A DNA stretch of 64,000 nt from Chloroflexota bacterium. Lineage in GTDB: Bacteria; Chloroflexota; Dehalococcoidia; Lucifugimonadales; UBA3495. The notes below the pieces were generated by a model. The model was not told the origin of the DNA, did no database searches, and saw only the letters and a program-made list of their open reading frames with translations. Below are positions 7,655-16,674 of the stretch, one piece after another; the stretch's first letter is position 1; each line of letters begins with the position of its first letter. A program made the position numbers and the translations under genes. The DNA lies in assembly GCA_009837355.1 (NCBI GenBank), contig VXTR01000024.1, positions 1-64,000 of the forward strand. The letters are read 5' to 3'.

Positions 7655-9736
7655 ATGGCAGCCTATGCCCTTGCCGTCGATGTTGGCGGCACATTCACCG
7701 ACATCGTCCTCTGCAACCTGGAATCCAACGCCCAGAGCGTCCACAAAACCCCGTCCACTCCCGACGACCCGTCAGTAGGCTTTATGACCGGATTGGCCGA
7801 GATTCTGGACGCCAACGACGTCAGCCCCGATGACCTGGCCCACGTATTCCACGGCACCACCATCGCCACCAACTCGGTGCTGGAGAACAAGGGCGCGCCG
7901 GTGGGTTTGCTGGTAACCACCGGTTACAAGTACGTTTTGGAGATTGCCCGCCACGGCACGCCGCGCCTGGCGAACCCCAACACCTGGGTTAAGCCGGAAC
8001 AGCCGGTGCGTCCGCGAGACTGCCTGGAGGTTCGCGAGCGCACCGCGTTCAACGGCGCAATCCTGCAGCCTCTGGACGAGTCCGACGTGCGCCGGGCAGC
8101 GCGGCACTTTGCCCGGGCCGGCGTCGCCACCGTTGCGGTCGCTTTCCTGCACTCCTACGCCAACCCGGCCCACGAGCAGCGCGCCCGGGCAATACTGGCG
8201 AAGGAGCTTCCCGGCGTTCCCGTATCGCTATCCTCGGAAGTGCTGCCCGTGTACCGGGAATACGAGCGGGCCATCACGACCGTACTCAATGCCTATGTAA
8301 CGCCACGGGTCAGCCGCTATATTGACAACCTGAAGCAGTCGCTGGAATCTTTCGGGACGTCTGCCGCCTTCTCCATTATGAAGTCCAACGGCGGCATCAT
8401 CGGCGCGGACACCGCCGTGCGGCAGCCCGTTTATACCGCCCTCTCCGGCCCGGCGGCCGGCGTAATGGCTGCCGCGCAGATTGCCGAAGCTGTCGGAGTT
8501 GAAAACTGCATCTCCTTTGACATGGGCGGCACCAGCACCGACGTGTCCCTGCTGCGCAACCGGGAACCCGGCCTGACCCTGAACGGACGGCTGGGCGACT
8601 GGCCCATCCAACTGCCGATGCTGGACATCGCGACGATAGGTTGCGGGGGCGGCAGTATCGCGGCGGTGTCGCCCTACGGCAGCCTCACCGTAGGCCCGGA
8701 CAGCGCCGGCGCCGATCCGGGCCCGGCCTGCTACGGCAAAGGCGCAACTCGACCCGCCGTAACCGACGCCAACCTGGCGCTGGGCCGGGTGAATACCAGG
8801 ATTGCCGGCGGACAACTTACGCTGGACGCCGACGCGGCAAAACAGGCCATCATCGATGCCGTGGCCGCGCCGCTGGGCCTGGACGTTGCCACCGCCGCCA
8901 GCGGCATCCTGAAAATCGCCAACAACGCAATGGTGGGGACAATTCGCAACGTCAGCGTTGAGCGGGGCCATGACCCTCGCGATTTCGCGCTGGTGGCCTA
9001 CGGAGGCGCCGGGCCGATGCATGCCATCGACGTGGCCAACCTGCTGGGCATCGGAACCGTGGTCGTGCCGGCGCATCCCGGCATCACCTCGGCCTACGGG
9101 TTGCTGGCGGCTGAGTTCAAGAACGACTACGCTCGAACTTTCTCACAACCCGGCGGCGATTACGACCTGGAGGGGATGGCCGCCGTATTTGACGCGCTGG
9201 AAAGCGAGGGACGAGAGTGGCTGCATGGTGAGGGCGTCCCCGTCGCCAGCCACAGCATTACCCGCTCCGCAGACCTTCGCTACGCGCACCAGGGATCGGA
9301 GTTGACGATCGCTTACCCGCAAGGGCTGGTCAACCAGGAAGGCCTGGGGGAAATGCTGGCGGCGTTTCACCAGCAGCACGAACAGCTATACGGCTTCTCT
9401 TTGGAGCAACCCGTGGAAATAGTTACCCTGCGCGCAACGGCTTCCGGCCAGGTTGGCCAGGTTAAAACGCAAATCTTGACCGCAGCCAACGGCCACGCTA
9501 CTACTGCCAGCCTCAAAAGTGCCCTGATTGAACGGCGTCAAGTATTTTTCGACGAAACGGCAGGCTTCGTTCAGTGCCCAATCTACCGCCGGGAGAGCCT
9601 GCCGCCGGCAACCGAACTCAACGGGCCGGCCATCCTGGAAGGCATGGATTCAACCGTCGTCATCAACCCCGACTGGCAGGCCCGCATCGACCAATACGGC
9701 AACTGCATACTGCGCTCCGAAGGCAAAGGTGATTGA
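7655..9736 (+). CDS. hyuA: Hydantoinase/oxoprolinase subunit A
   Basis: The 693-residue protein has the sugar-kinase/actin-like ATPase signature VDVGGTFTDIVL at its N terminus and the second nucleotide-site motif ISFDMGGTSTDVSLL near residue 290. GCGGGSIAAV and GHDPRDFALVAYGGAGPMHA follow. Length and motifs match the N-methylhydantoinase A / 5-oxoprolinase A family. These proteins couple ATP hydrolysis to opening of cyclic imides such as hydantoins or 5-oxoproline, acting as a heteromer with HyuB. The stop overlaps the start region of the next gene, giving translational coupling with HyuB. The substrate (hydantoin, oxoproline, or acetone in the related carboxylases) is not determined by the sequence. 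Confidence 0.92.
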   Translation: MAAYALAVDVGGTFTDIVLCNLESNAQSVHKTPSTPDDPSVGFMTGLAEILDANDVSPDDLAHVFHGTTIATNSVLENKGAPVGLLVTTGYKYVLEIARHGTPRLANPNTWVKPEQPVRPRDCLEVRERTAFNGAILQPLDESDVRRAARHFARAGVATVAVAFLHSYANPAHEQRARAILAKELPGVPVSLSSEVLPVYREYERAITTVLNAYVTPRVSRYIDNLKQSLESFGTSAAFSIMKSNGGIIGADTAVRQPVYTALSGPAAGVMAAAQIAEAVGVENCISFDMGGTSTDVSLLRNREPGLTLNGRLGDWPIQLPMLDIATIGCGGGSIAAVSPYGSLTVGPDSAGADPGPACYGKGATRPAVTDANLALGRVNTRIAGGQLTLDADAAKQAIIDAVAAPLGLDVATAASGILKIANNAMVGTIRNVSVERGHDPRDFALVAYGGAGPMHAIDVANLLGIGTVVVPAHPGITSAYGLLAAEFKNDYARTFSQPGGDYDLEGMAAVFDALESEGREWLHGEGVPVASHSITRSADLRYAHQGSELTIAYPQGLVNQEGLGEMLAAFHQQHEQLYGFSLEQPVEIVTLRATASGQVGQVKTQILTAANGHATTASLKSALIERRQVFFDETAGFVQCPIYRRESLPPATELNGPAILEGMDSTVVINPDWQARIDQYGNCILRSEGKGD

Positions 9737-9738
9737 AT

Positions 9739-11577
9739 ATGACGCTGCCAGGAACCTCGCCTAAGACCCACTCCGTTGACCCCGTTACCCGCCAGCTCGT
9801 GCGAGGCGGCCTGCGCGCGGCGAGGCTGGAGTGTGAGCTGATTATCGAACGCACTGCAATGTCGGCGTTCATCCGGGAGAAGAAGGACTACACCGTCAGC
9901 TTCCTTGACCACAGCGGCCGGGAAATCTATGGCGACACCATGGGCAGCGACATTCTCGGCTGCGTATGGGAGTACTACCCCGTGGAGTCCATGCGGCCCG
10001 GCAATTTATACTGGTACAACGACCCCTATCTCTCCCAGGGCAGCATCACCCATACGCCCGACATGGTATTCATCGCGCCGGTGTTTTACGAGGGCGACGT
10101 GGTTGCCTACTGCCATTCTTTCGCTCATTTCTGGGACTTGGGCGGTTCCCGTCCGGGCAGTATCGGGCCGGCCAACACCGAGATATTCCACGACGGCACA
10201 CTGGTGCCGCCCATCAAAATTATCGACGCTGGCACGCTCAACGACGAAGCGTATCGCATCATCCTGCGCAACTCTCGCTACCCCGACCTGCTGGAAGGCG
10301 ACTCCCGCGCTCTGATGTCCGCCGCCAACCGAGCCCAGGAGCGACTGCTGGAGATGTTTGGTCGCTTCGGCAAGAAGACGATGCTGGCCGCCATCGACGA
10401 CGACCAGGTGGACACCGCCCGGCTGGTGCGCGAGAAAACCCTGGAGATGATCCCCGAAGGCGAGTACTCGGTGCGGGATTATATGGACCACGCCGGGGTG
10501 GGCGACCAGTGGCATTCCTTCCATCTCAAGCTCAGCCGCAGGGGCGACGAGGTGCTGCTGGACGCTACCCAGAGCGACGACCAGGCCCACGGCTCCATCA
10601 ATTTCCTCGCCAGCGACGGCGCGCTGAAAGCCTACTTCGGGCAGTACTTCCACCAGTTTGACAGCTCGTTGCTGGCCAATCACGGGCTGCTGGCGGGCAT
10701 CGACGCCGTGAAGCTGCGTCCCGGCAGCATCCTGCGCCCGGAATGGCCGGCCGCGTTGGGCTGCCGCGCTCATACCTTCACCAAGCTGAAGAGCGCCGTC
10801 CGCGCGGTGGTGGCCCAGGCTGCCGAAGGCAACGTGATGGCCGGGGCCGCCGTGTACGTCATCGCCTACTGGCGGATGAAAGAGGGCGACAACGGCAACT
10901 GGCTGCTCTGCACCGATGGCATCGCCGTGGGCCACGGCGCACGGCCCTTCGGCGACGGCCTGGACGCTATCTACCAGCGGCACAACGAAAACTACCCCGG
11001 CGAGTTTATGGAGATGGAGTATCCGCTGCGGCTGGAACGCTACGCCATCTCCACCGACTCCGGCGGCCCGGGCAAGTTCCGCGGCGGATGCGGCGTCATC
11101 CGGGACGTGCGGCTGCTGGCGGACGAGGGCACCTTCGGGCTGCGGGTTGAGAACAACCTGTTCCCGGCCTGGGGCGTCGCCGGCGGCATGGGCGGGGGGC
11201 TGTCCCGGGTGGTGCTCAATCCCGACACGCCGGACCAGCGGGAAATCCGCGCCTTCTCTGACGACAACCACTGGAAGCGCGGCGACCTGGTTCGCATCTA
11301 CACCGCCGGCGGCGGGGGTTGGGGGGACCCGTTGGAGCGGGACGCCGCCATGGTGCTGGATGACGTGCTGGACGGCTTCGTATCCATGGACAGCGCCCGC
11401 GAGAGTTACGGCGTCGTCGTTAATCCCGACACGCTGCAGGTGGACGGCGAGGCTACCGAGGAGCAGCGGCAGAGCATCAGCGACGCCCGTGGCGATGTCA
11501 AGATGTTCCACCGCTTCGACTACTTCCAGACCGCCGATGAGGAACTGCGGTGGGTTGAGCGGAATATGCCGCGTTGA
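9739..11577 (+). CDS. hyuB: Hydantoinase subunit B
   Basis: The 612-residue protein carries the HyuB family pattern: FIREKKDYTVSFLDHSG, GNLYWYNDPYLSQGSITHTPDM, AYCHSFAHFWDLGG, and the glycine-rich end with RVENNLFPAWGVAGGMGGG and GGGGWGDPLERD. This is the metal-binding partner of HyuA in ATP-dependent hydantoin/oxoproline hydrolysis. A TTG at 9733 is possible, but ATG 9739 has an AAAGGTG ribosome site at the better distance. The gene follows hyuA with a 2 bp gap, and the next gene (M20 hydrolase) could take the N-carbamoyl or ring-opened product further. Confidence 0.92.
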   Translation: MTLPGTSPKTHSVDPVTRQLVRGGLRAARLECELIIERTAMSAFIREKKDYTVSFLDHSGREIYGDTMGSDILGCVWEYYPVESMRPGNLYWYNDPYLSQGSITHTPDMVFIAPVFYEGDVVAYCHSFAHFWDLGGSRPGSIGPANTEIFHDGTLVPPIKIIDAGTLNDEAYRIILRNSRYPDLLEGDSRALMSAANRAQERLLEMFGRFGKKTMLAAIDDDQVDTARLVREKTLEMIPEGEYSVRDYMDHAGVGDQWHSFHLKLSRRGDEVLLDATQSDDQAHGSINFLASDGALKAYFGQYFHQFDSSLLANHGLLAGIDAVKLRPGSILRPEWPAALGCRAHTFTKLKSAVRAVVAQAAEGNVMAGAAVYVIAYWRMKEGDNGNWLLCTDGIAVGHGARPFGDGLDAIYQRHNENYPGEFMEMEYPLRLERYAISTDSGGPGKFRGGCGVIRDVRLLADEGTFGLRVENNLFPAWGVAGGMGGGLSRVVLNPDTPDQREIRAFSDDNHWKRGDLVRIYTAGGGGWGDPLERDAAMVLDDVLDGFVSMDSARESYGVVVNPDTLQVDGEATEEQRQSISDARGDVKMFHRFDYFQTADEELRWVERNMPR

Positions 11578-11637
11578 CAGGGGCCGGGGGCCTCTTTACA
11601 CTCGCGGATGCACCCAACCCGTCGGAGGAGGCCGGAT

Positions 11638-13002
11638 ATGGCTAGGCCGGAGCTTGCTGACCTGTTTGCCCAGGTTGACGCCGCGCAAGATGACATTATC
11701 GCTTTGGAGCAGGCGCTGGTTCGCATCCCGTCGGTGAACACCGGATTTATGCCGACGGGGGACGAGACGCCGGTTTGCGAGTTGGCGCGGGACTTCCTGG
11801 CGGAGGACGGCATCGGGTCTGAAATCCTGGAATCGGCGCCGAATCGGGGGAACCTGATTGCCCGGCTGGAAGGGCGCTCCGGAAACGCCGGCCTGATGTT
11901 CATGTCCCACACCGACGTGGTGCCGGTGGAGGATCCGGCCGAGTGGCGGTTCGAGCCGTTCAGCGCGACCATCGCCGACGGGCGCATCTTCGGGCGCGGG
12001 GCGTCGGACTGCAAGGGGCTGCTGACGGCGCAGCTGATGGCCATTCGAATCCTCACCCGCAACGATATTGCCCTGCAGGACGGGCTGATCCTGGCGGCCG
12101 GCGCAGACGAGGAACACGGCGGACGCTACGGCTTCGGCTGGCTGGCGGACAACCACCCCGACAAGCTGGCCGCGCCCTACGCCGTCAACGAGGGTGGGGG
12201 AACTCCCATTCCGGCGGCCGGCGCGTTGACGTACATCCTGGGCGTTGGGGAGAAGGGGCGGCTGCAGGTGGAGATTGACGTGAAGGGCGTCAGCGCCCAC
12301 GCGTCGCTGCCGTGGCAGGGGACGAACGCGCTGTACCGGCTGAACCGCGCCCTCACCTCAATAGAGGGCTACGAGGCGGACCGGGATACGTCCGGGGACA
12401 TCTTTGACCACCTGTCCACCTTTGCTATCGAGCACAAGCCGTCGTCGGAAAACGTGGACGACATCATCGCCGAAATTGCGCCGGACAATCCGCGTTTCGC
12501 GTCGATGCTGCGGGCGCTCTCGCGGATGACGCTGACGCCGACGATGGTGCGGGGCGGCATCAAGTCCAACAGCGTGCCGGAGTCCATTCGATTGACCTGC
12601 GACGTGCGGACGCTGCCCCACCAGGATGAGGAGTACGTGCGGGCGCAGCTGGACGAAGTGCTGGCGGACATTCCCGGCGTGTCCTATGAGATCGATTACA
12701 TGGCGCGGCCCAACTCGTCGCCCTTTGAGTCGCCGCTGGCGGACAGCATCCGCAGCGTGACCGCCCAGGCGTTGCAGCGTGGGGACATTCAGTGGGTGCC
12801 GGCCATCAGCAACGGGTTCACCGATTCGCGGTTCACCCGACCGCTGGGCACCGTAACCTACGGGTTCTCCGGCGCGCATCCCGACGACGACCCGATGCTG
12901 AACTTCACCCACGGGGCCAACGAATCGGTGGGTATCAAGAGCTTGGTGAGCGGAACCAAGATAATGCTGGGGCTGGCCTGCGATATGCTGGCAGTAAAGT
13001 GA
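11638..13002 (+). CDS. M20-family metallopeptidase/amidase
   Basis: The 454-residue protein has the di-zinc M20 layout. LMFMSHTDVVPVE supplies the first His and Asp. GRGASDCKGLL supplies the bridging Asp, and AAGADEEHGG the catalytic and ligand Glu. The dimerisation domain begins GRLQVEIDVKGVSAHASLP. Family members include dipeptidases, acetylornithine/succinyl-DAP deacylases and N-carbamoyl amino acid hydrolases. After HyuAB, an N-carbamoyl or N-acyl amino acid role is plausible but inferred. The frame is open from ATG 11608; I choose ATG 11638 because GGAGGAGG ends six bases before it. Confidence 0.88.
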   Translation: MARPELADLFAQVDAAQDDIIALEQALVRIPSVNTGFMPTGDETPVCELARDFLAEDGIGSEILESAPNRGNLIARLEGRSGNAGLMFMSHTDVVPVEDPAEWRFEPFSATIADGRIFGRGASDCKGLLTAQLMAIRILTRNDIALQDGLILAAGADEEHGGRYGFGWLADNHPDKLAAPYAVNEGGGTPIPAAGALTYILGVGEKGRLQVEIDVKGVSAHASLPWQGTNALYRLNRALTSIEGYEADRDTSGDIFDHLSTFAIEHKPSSENVDDIIAEIAPDNPRFASMLRALSRMTLTPTMVRGGIKSNSVPESIRLTCDVRTLPHQDEEYVRAQLDEVLADIPGVSYEIDYMARPNSSPFESPLADSIRSVTAQALQRGDIQWVPAISNGFTDSRFTRPLGTVTYGFSGAHPDDDPMLNFTHGANESVGIKSLVSGTKIMLGLACDMLAVK

Positions 13003-13003
13003 T

Positions 13004-13801
13004 ATGGCTTATGAGAGCCTGACGGTGGAGCGGGACGGGCAGATTGCCGTCGTTACGCTGAACCGGCCGGAAAAGCTGAATGCCATCGACCGGGCGCTGC
13101 ACCTGGAGATGATGGACGCCGGCCGGGAGTTGCGGGATGACGACGGCGTGCGTGCGGTGATATTCACTGGCGCCGGGCGGGGGTTCTGCTCCGGGGCTGA
13201 CCTGACCGCCGACCGTTCGCGTCCTGAGAATCCGGCCCGGGGCGAGCGTCTGGACGAATACAACTGGGTGGGACGGCAGGCGATGATGATATACCGGGAG
13301 CTGGACAAGCCGACCATTGCCGCCGTGAACGGCGTGGCGGCCGGCGCCGGTATGGGGCTGGCGCTGGCCTGCGATATGCGGGTGGGCTGCGAAAACACGC
13401 GGTTCAAGACGGTGTTCATCGAGCGCAGCCTGAGTCCCGACTCTGGCCTGTCGTGGTTTCTGCCGCGCATCGTGGGGGTGAGCCGGGCGATGGATTTGGT
13501 GTACACCAGCCGGAGCGTGGACGCTGAGGAAGCGTGGCGGCTGGGGCTGCTGGACCGGATGTCAACCGCCGAGAACCTGCTGGCCGACGCCAAGGAGTTG
13601 GCGCGGCAGATCGCGTTCTGGCCGCCGGTGGCGATGCAGATGTCCAAGCGCGCCCTGCAACGCAGCCTGGACGCTGACCTGGAAGACCAGTTGCGGTATG
13701 AGACGCACAGCATCGTATTCGCGCGGCGGGCTCCGCACGACGTGGCGGAGGCGGCGGCGTCATTCCGGGAACGGCGGGCGCCGAATTTTACGGGGGAATG
13801 A
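13004..13801 (+). CDS. Enoyl-CoA hydratase/isomerase family protein
   Basis: The 265-residue crotonase-fold protein has VVTLNRPEKLNAID, the oxyanion-hole segment TGAGRGFCSGADL, and AAVNGVAAGAGMGLALACDMRV with the second oxyanion glycine. SLSPDSGLSWFLPRIVG has an acidic residue in the catalytic region. The full-length crotonase domain is present. It starts one base after the stop of the M20 gene, so the two are translationally linked. The family covers hydration, isomerisation and dehalogenation of acyl-CoA thioesters. No substrate can be deduced, but it could process an acid released by the upstream hydrolases. Confidence 0.85.
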   Translation: MAYESLTVERDGQIAVVTLNRPEKLNAIDRALHLEMMDAGRELRDDDGVRAVIFTGAGRGFCSGADLTADRSRPENPARGERLDEYNWVGRQAMMIYRELDKPTIAAVNGVAAGAGMGLALACDMRVGCENTRFKTVFIERSLSPDSGLSWFLPRIVGVSRAMDLVYTSRSVDAEEAWRLGLLDRMSTAENLLADAKELARQIAFWPPVAMQMSKRALQRSLDADLEDQLRYETHSIVFARRAPHDVAEAAASFRERRAPNFTGE

Positions 13802-13847
13802 CAGGCAGAGAACGGAAACGACGGGTACAACGCAAAGGAGCGGGATT

Positions 13848-14993
13848 ATGACCAGCGCAGATTGGGGTGATATTTACAAGGAACTGGGGGCGAAGCCCGT
13901 TATCAACGCGACGGGCAGCGTAACGATGCTGGGCGGTTCGACGCCGATTCCCGAAGTTCGGGAGGCGATGGCGCAGGCGGACGGCGCGTACATCCCGCTG
14001 ATGGAGTTGCAGGAAGCGGCCGGCGCGGCCATCGCGCGGATGGTCAACGTGCCGGCGGCGTACATCACGTCGGGGGCCGGCTCGGCGCTGATGCTGGCGA
14101 CGGCGGCGGCGATGGCCGGAGACGACGATGACCGCATCCAGCAGCTGCCCAACACGGCGGGGATGAAGAACGAAATCCTCATCCAGACGCGGCAACGGTA
14201 CTGGTATGACCGCTGCCTGGAGCTGGCCGGGGCAAAGCTGGTGATGTTCGGCAGCGAGGAGCGCACGACGGCGGAGGATTTGGAAAAGGCCATCGGGCCG
14301 AACACCGCCGCCGTGCACTACTACGCCGTGGAGCAGGAATACGATCCCGACGCGCTGTCGCTGGAGGACACCATTGCCATCGCCCACGCGCACGACGTGC
14401 TGGTTACGGTGGACGCGGCCGGCCAGATTTATCCGCTGGAGAACTTCGGCAAGTACGTGCGGATGGGCGCCGATTTCCAGTGCATCGCCGCAAAGTACAT
14501 GGGGTCGCCGCAGTCAACTGGGCTGGCGCTGGGTTCGGAGGAAATGATACGCAGGATTGGCCTGCAAGCCTTCGCCAGCTACGAAGGCCGGAGGGTGCGG
14601 GGCGTGGGCCGTCCGCAGAAGGTTGACCGGCAAGAGATGATCGGCGCGGTGGCCGCCGTGCGTTACTGGATGACGATGAACCACGAGGACCGGCTGGCCG
14701 ATTCGGAGCGGCGGAGCCGGGTGATTCTGAACGCGGTGGCGGGCATCCCCGGGCTGCGGGCCGAGCTGATTGACAACGTGATAGGACACCACGCCTACGG
14801 GCTGAACGTGTGGGTGGACGCCGCCGTTGCCGGATTCGACATCTACGACCTGCGAGACCGGCTGAAGGACGGCGATCCGCCGGTATGGACGCGGGTGCGT
14901 GACGACGAGGACTTCATCACCGTCCATATGTTCGGGCTGAACCCCGGAGAGGAAATCACCGTTGGGGAACGAATCGCCGCGCTGTTCGGGTAA
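13848..14993 (+). CDS. PLP-dependent enzyme of the SelA-like family
   Basis: The 381-residue protein begins DIYKELGAKPVINATGSVTMLGGS, the typical start of selenocysteine synthase-like PLP enzymes. VTVDAAGQIYP supplies the cofactor-binding Asp, and FQCIAAKYMGSPQSTG includes the likely Schiff-base lysine. It is shorter than true SelA (about 460 residues) and lacks its N-terminal tRNA-binding extension. It is more likely an ammonia-lyase or aldolase-type relative (DgaE-like) than a selenium transferase. I choose ATG 13848, seven bases after AAAGGAG; the frame is open from 13698. It ends the plus-strand catabolic run and converges on the SDR gene. Confidence 0.75.
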   Translation: MTSADWGDIYKELGAKPVINATGSVTMLGGSTPIPEVREAMAQADGAYIPLMELQEAAGAAIARMVNVPAAYITSGAGSALMLATAAAMAGDDDDRIQQLPNTAGMKNEILIQTRQRYWYDRCLELAGAKLVMFGSEERTTAEDLEKAIGPNTAAVHYYAVEQEYDPDALSLEDTIAIAHAHDVLVTVDAAGQIYPLENFGKYVRMGADFQCIAAKYMGSPQSTGLALGSEEMIRRIGLQAFASYEGRRVRGVGRPQKVDRQEMIGAVAAVRYWMTMNHEDRLADSERRSRVILNAVAGIPGLRAELIDNVIGHHAYGLNVWVDAAVAGFDIYDLRDRLKDGDPPVWTRVRDDEDFITVHMFGLNPGEEITVGERIAALFG

Positions 14994-14999
14994 TCGCCG

Positions 15000-15776
15000 C
15001 TACCGCCGCGGCGACGGGCCAAGGTGGGAGCCGGCGTCCACGAGGATGGTTTCGCCGGTTACGTGGGCGGCGGATTCGAGGAGCCAGACTATGGGGTCGG
15101 CGACCGCTTCGGTGGTGCCGGCGGTTTTGAGTGGGGCGGATTCGGCGTAGCGTTCAATGAAGGCGTCGTAGCCGTCGCCGAGGCCGTCCCTCCACCAGCG
15201 GGTTTGCATGACGCCGGGGCAGACGGCGTTGACCCGAATCTCCGGGGCCAGAGCGCGGGCCAGTGAGAAGGTCATCACGTTCAGGGCGGCTTTGGAGGCA
15301 GCATAGGCGATGGAGCTGCCGGAGCCGCTGAATCCCGAGCCGGAGGACACGTTGACGATGGCTCCGTTGCCGTGCTGCTGCATGGCCGGCGTCACCGCAC
15401 GCGCCATCTGGAAGGCCCCGACTACGTTCACGTCCAGAACGCGCCGGAAGTCGTCCGAGGAGAGCCCTTCCAGGTCGTGGTGGGGCACGATGACCGAGGT
15501 GGCGGCGTTGTTGACCAAGCCGTCGATGCGGCCCCATTGGTCGAGGGCGGCCTGGGCCATGCGGCGGCAGTCCTCGTCCACAGAGACGTCGGCCTGGCAA
15601 AGTATGGCATCGCCGCCCAGCTCGCGGCAGGCGTCTGCCGTGGCTTCAGCCTCGGCCAAGCTGCGGGTGTAGTTGACGACGACGCGGCCGCCTTTGCCGG
15701 CCAGACGCTGGGCTACGGTTGCGCCCAGCCCGGTGGCCGAGCCGGTTACGATGAAAACTGCGCCGGACACGTCCAT
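15000..15776 (-). CDS. Short-chain dehydrogenase/reductase
   Basis: The 258-residue Rossmann-fold oxidoreductase has the cofactor motif TGSATGLG (TGxxxGxG), the NNAATS loop, the catalytic serine in NVSSGSGF and the YAASK catalytic Tyr-Lys. The Val-Asn-Tyr-Thr-Arg stretch after beta-2 suggests NADP(H) preference, a weak inference. It is the last gene of the minus-strand group after the two betaine methyltransferases, separated from the nearer one by 85 bp containing a palindromic repeat. It may therefore be in the same transcript. The substrate is unknown. Confidence 0.85.
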   Translation of the reverse strand: MDVSGAVFIVTGSATGLGATVAQRLAGKGGRVVVNYTRSLAEAEATADACRELGGDAILCQADVSVDEDCRRMAQAALDQWGRIDGLVNNAATSVIVPHHDLEGLSSDDFRRVLDVNVVGAFQMARAVTPAMQQHGNGAIVNVSSGSGFSGSGSSIAYAASKAALNVMTFSLARALAPEIRVNAVCPGVMQTRWWRDGLGDGYDAFIERYAESAPLKTAGTTEAVADPIVWLLESAAHVTGETILVDAGSHLGPSPRR

Positions 15777-15815
15777 GGAGATACTCCTAATCTGTGGAGG
15801 AACCCCTCACCCCAA

Positions 15816-15838
15816 CCCTCTCCCGCCAGGGGAGAGGG
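15816..15838. repeat. GC-rich intergenic palindrome
   Basis: CCCTCTCCC and GGGAGAGGG form a 9-bp stem with a 5-base loop, followed on the plus strand by GG and TTTT. It lies between the methyltransferase stop and the SDR start. The CCCTCACCCCAACCCTCTCCC type of sequence is a common dispersed bacterial palindrome. It may attenuate transcription. Confidence 0.5.
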
Positions 15839-15861
15839 GGTTTTCGGACACCCGCCCAAGG

Positions 15862-16632
15862 TTACTTTTTGGCGACCTGGATTACAAAGTCCGGTTCGTA
15901 GAAGTCGTAACCGGCGGCGAAGTCGCCATAGCGTTCCACGCTGCTGAAGCCGGTGTCCTTGAGGAGGTCGGTGACGTAGTCTTGGCGGATGGGGCAGAGG
16001 CTGAGGAAGTGGACGTCGCCGTCGGCGTATTCGTAGCGCATCGTCAGTATCTCTTCGGTCATCTCTTCGGGGCTGACGTGGACGGTTTCGCCGAGGTAAT
16101 AAGACTGGTGCTTACTGTGGAAGCCGTTGTCCAGGATGGCGTCGTAGTTGCGCTGGTCAATGATGGCGATGCCGTCTTCGTTTAGGAGGCGGTACACCTG
16201 GTTGAGGGTTCGCACCCGGTCGGATTCCTCAAACAGGTGGGTGAACGCGTTGCCCAGGCAGATGACGGCGTCGAACCGCTCGCCGGAAAAGGCTTCGTTG
16301 AGCCGGGTCCACTCGGCTTCGACCAGGCGAAGGTCGTCCATGCCGAAGCGCTGGGCGTTCTCCTTGGCCTGGGCCAGCATATTGGGCGCGCCGTCGGCGC
16401 CGGTGACGTCGAAACCGTCGGCGGTGAGGGTTACGACGTGGAAGCCGGTGCCGCAGGCGATGTCGAGGACGGTTTCGGCGCCGTGCTCTTTCAGGATGCC
16501 CTGGAAGAAATTGTTTTCGGCATCGGCACGGCGCTGCCAATCAATCAGTTCGTCCCAGCGGCCGGCGAATTCCGGTGAGTACTGTTCTTTGTAGAGGTCT
16601 CTAGGGACGATCGTGTCGTCGTTTTGGCACAT
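15862..16632 (-). CDS. Glycine/sarcosine N-methyltransferase
   Basis: The 256-residue protein matches glycine/sarcosine methyltransferases along its whole length. It has an N-terminal YSPEFAGRWDELIDWQRRA helix, SAM motif I VLDIACGTGFHVVTL, and the strongly conserved AVICLGNAFTHLFEESDR. IIDQRNYDAILDNGFHSKHQ and the terminal YGDFAAGYDFYEPDFVIQV follow. The family transfers methyl groups from S-adenosylmethionine to glycine and sarcosine, the first two steps of glycine betaine synthesis. The gene lies 42 bp after the dimethylglycine methyltransferase gene on the same strand, giving the complete pathway. The role would be osmoprotection in the cytoplasm. Identification rests on remembered family motifs. 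Confidence 0.85.
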   Translation of the reverse strand: MCQNDDTIVPRDLYKEQYSPEFAGRWDELIDWQRRADAENNFFQGILKEHGAETVLDIACGTGFHVVTLTADGFDVTGADGAPNMLAQAKENAQRFGMDDLRLVEAEWTRLNEAFSGERFDAVICLGNAFTHLFEESDRVRTLNQVYRLLNEDGIAIIDQRNYDAILDNGFHSKHQSYYLGETVHVSPEEMTEEILTMRYEYADGDVHFLSLCPIRQDYVTDLLKDTGFSSVERYGDFAAGYDFYEPDFVIQVAKK

Positions 16633-16674
16633 ACTTACCCCTTTGGTTGTATCGAGAACGAGGCCGTTGATATT

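Noticed and set aside
8228-9076. 282-residue minus-strand frame opposite hyuA
   Set aside because: Antisense to conserved HyuA motifs; no independent support.
10006-11511. 501-residue frame on the minus strand opposite hyuB
   Set aside because: It is antisense to a clear HyuB protein. Its composition (Val/Ala/His-rich) is typical of a GC-rich shadow frame.
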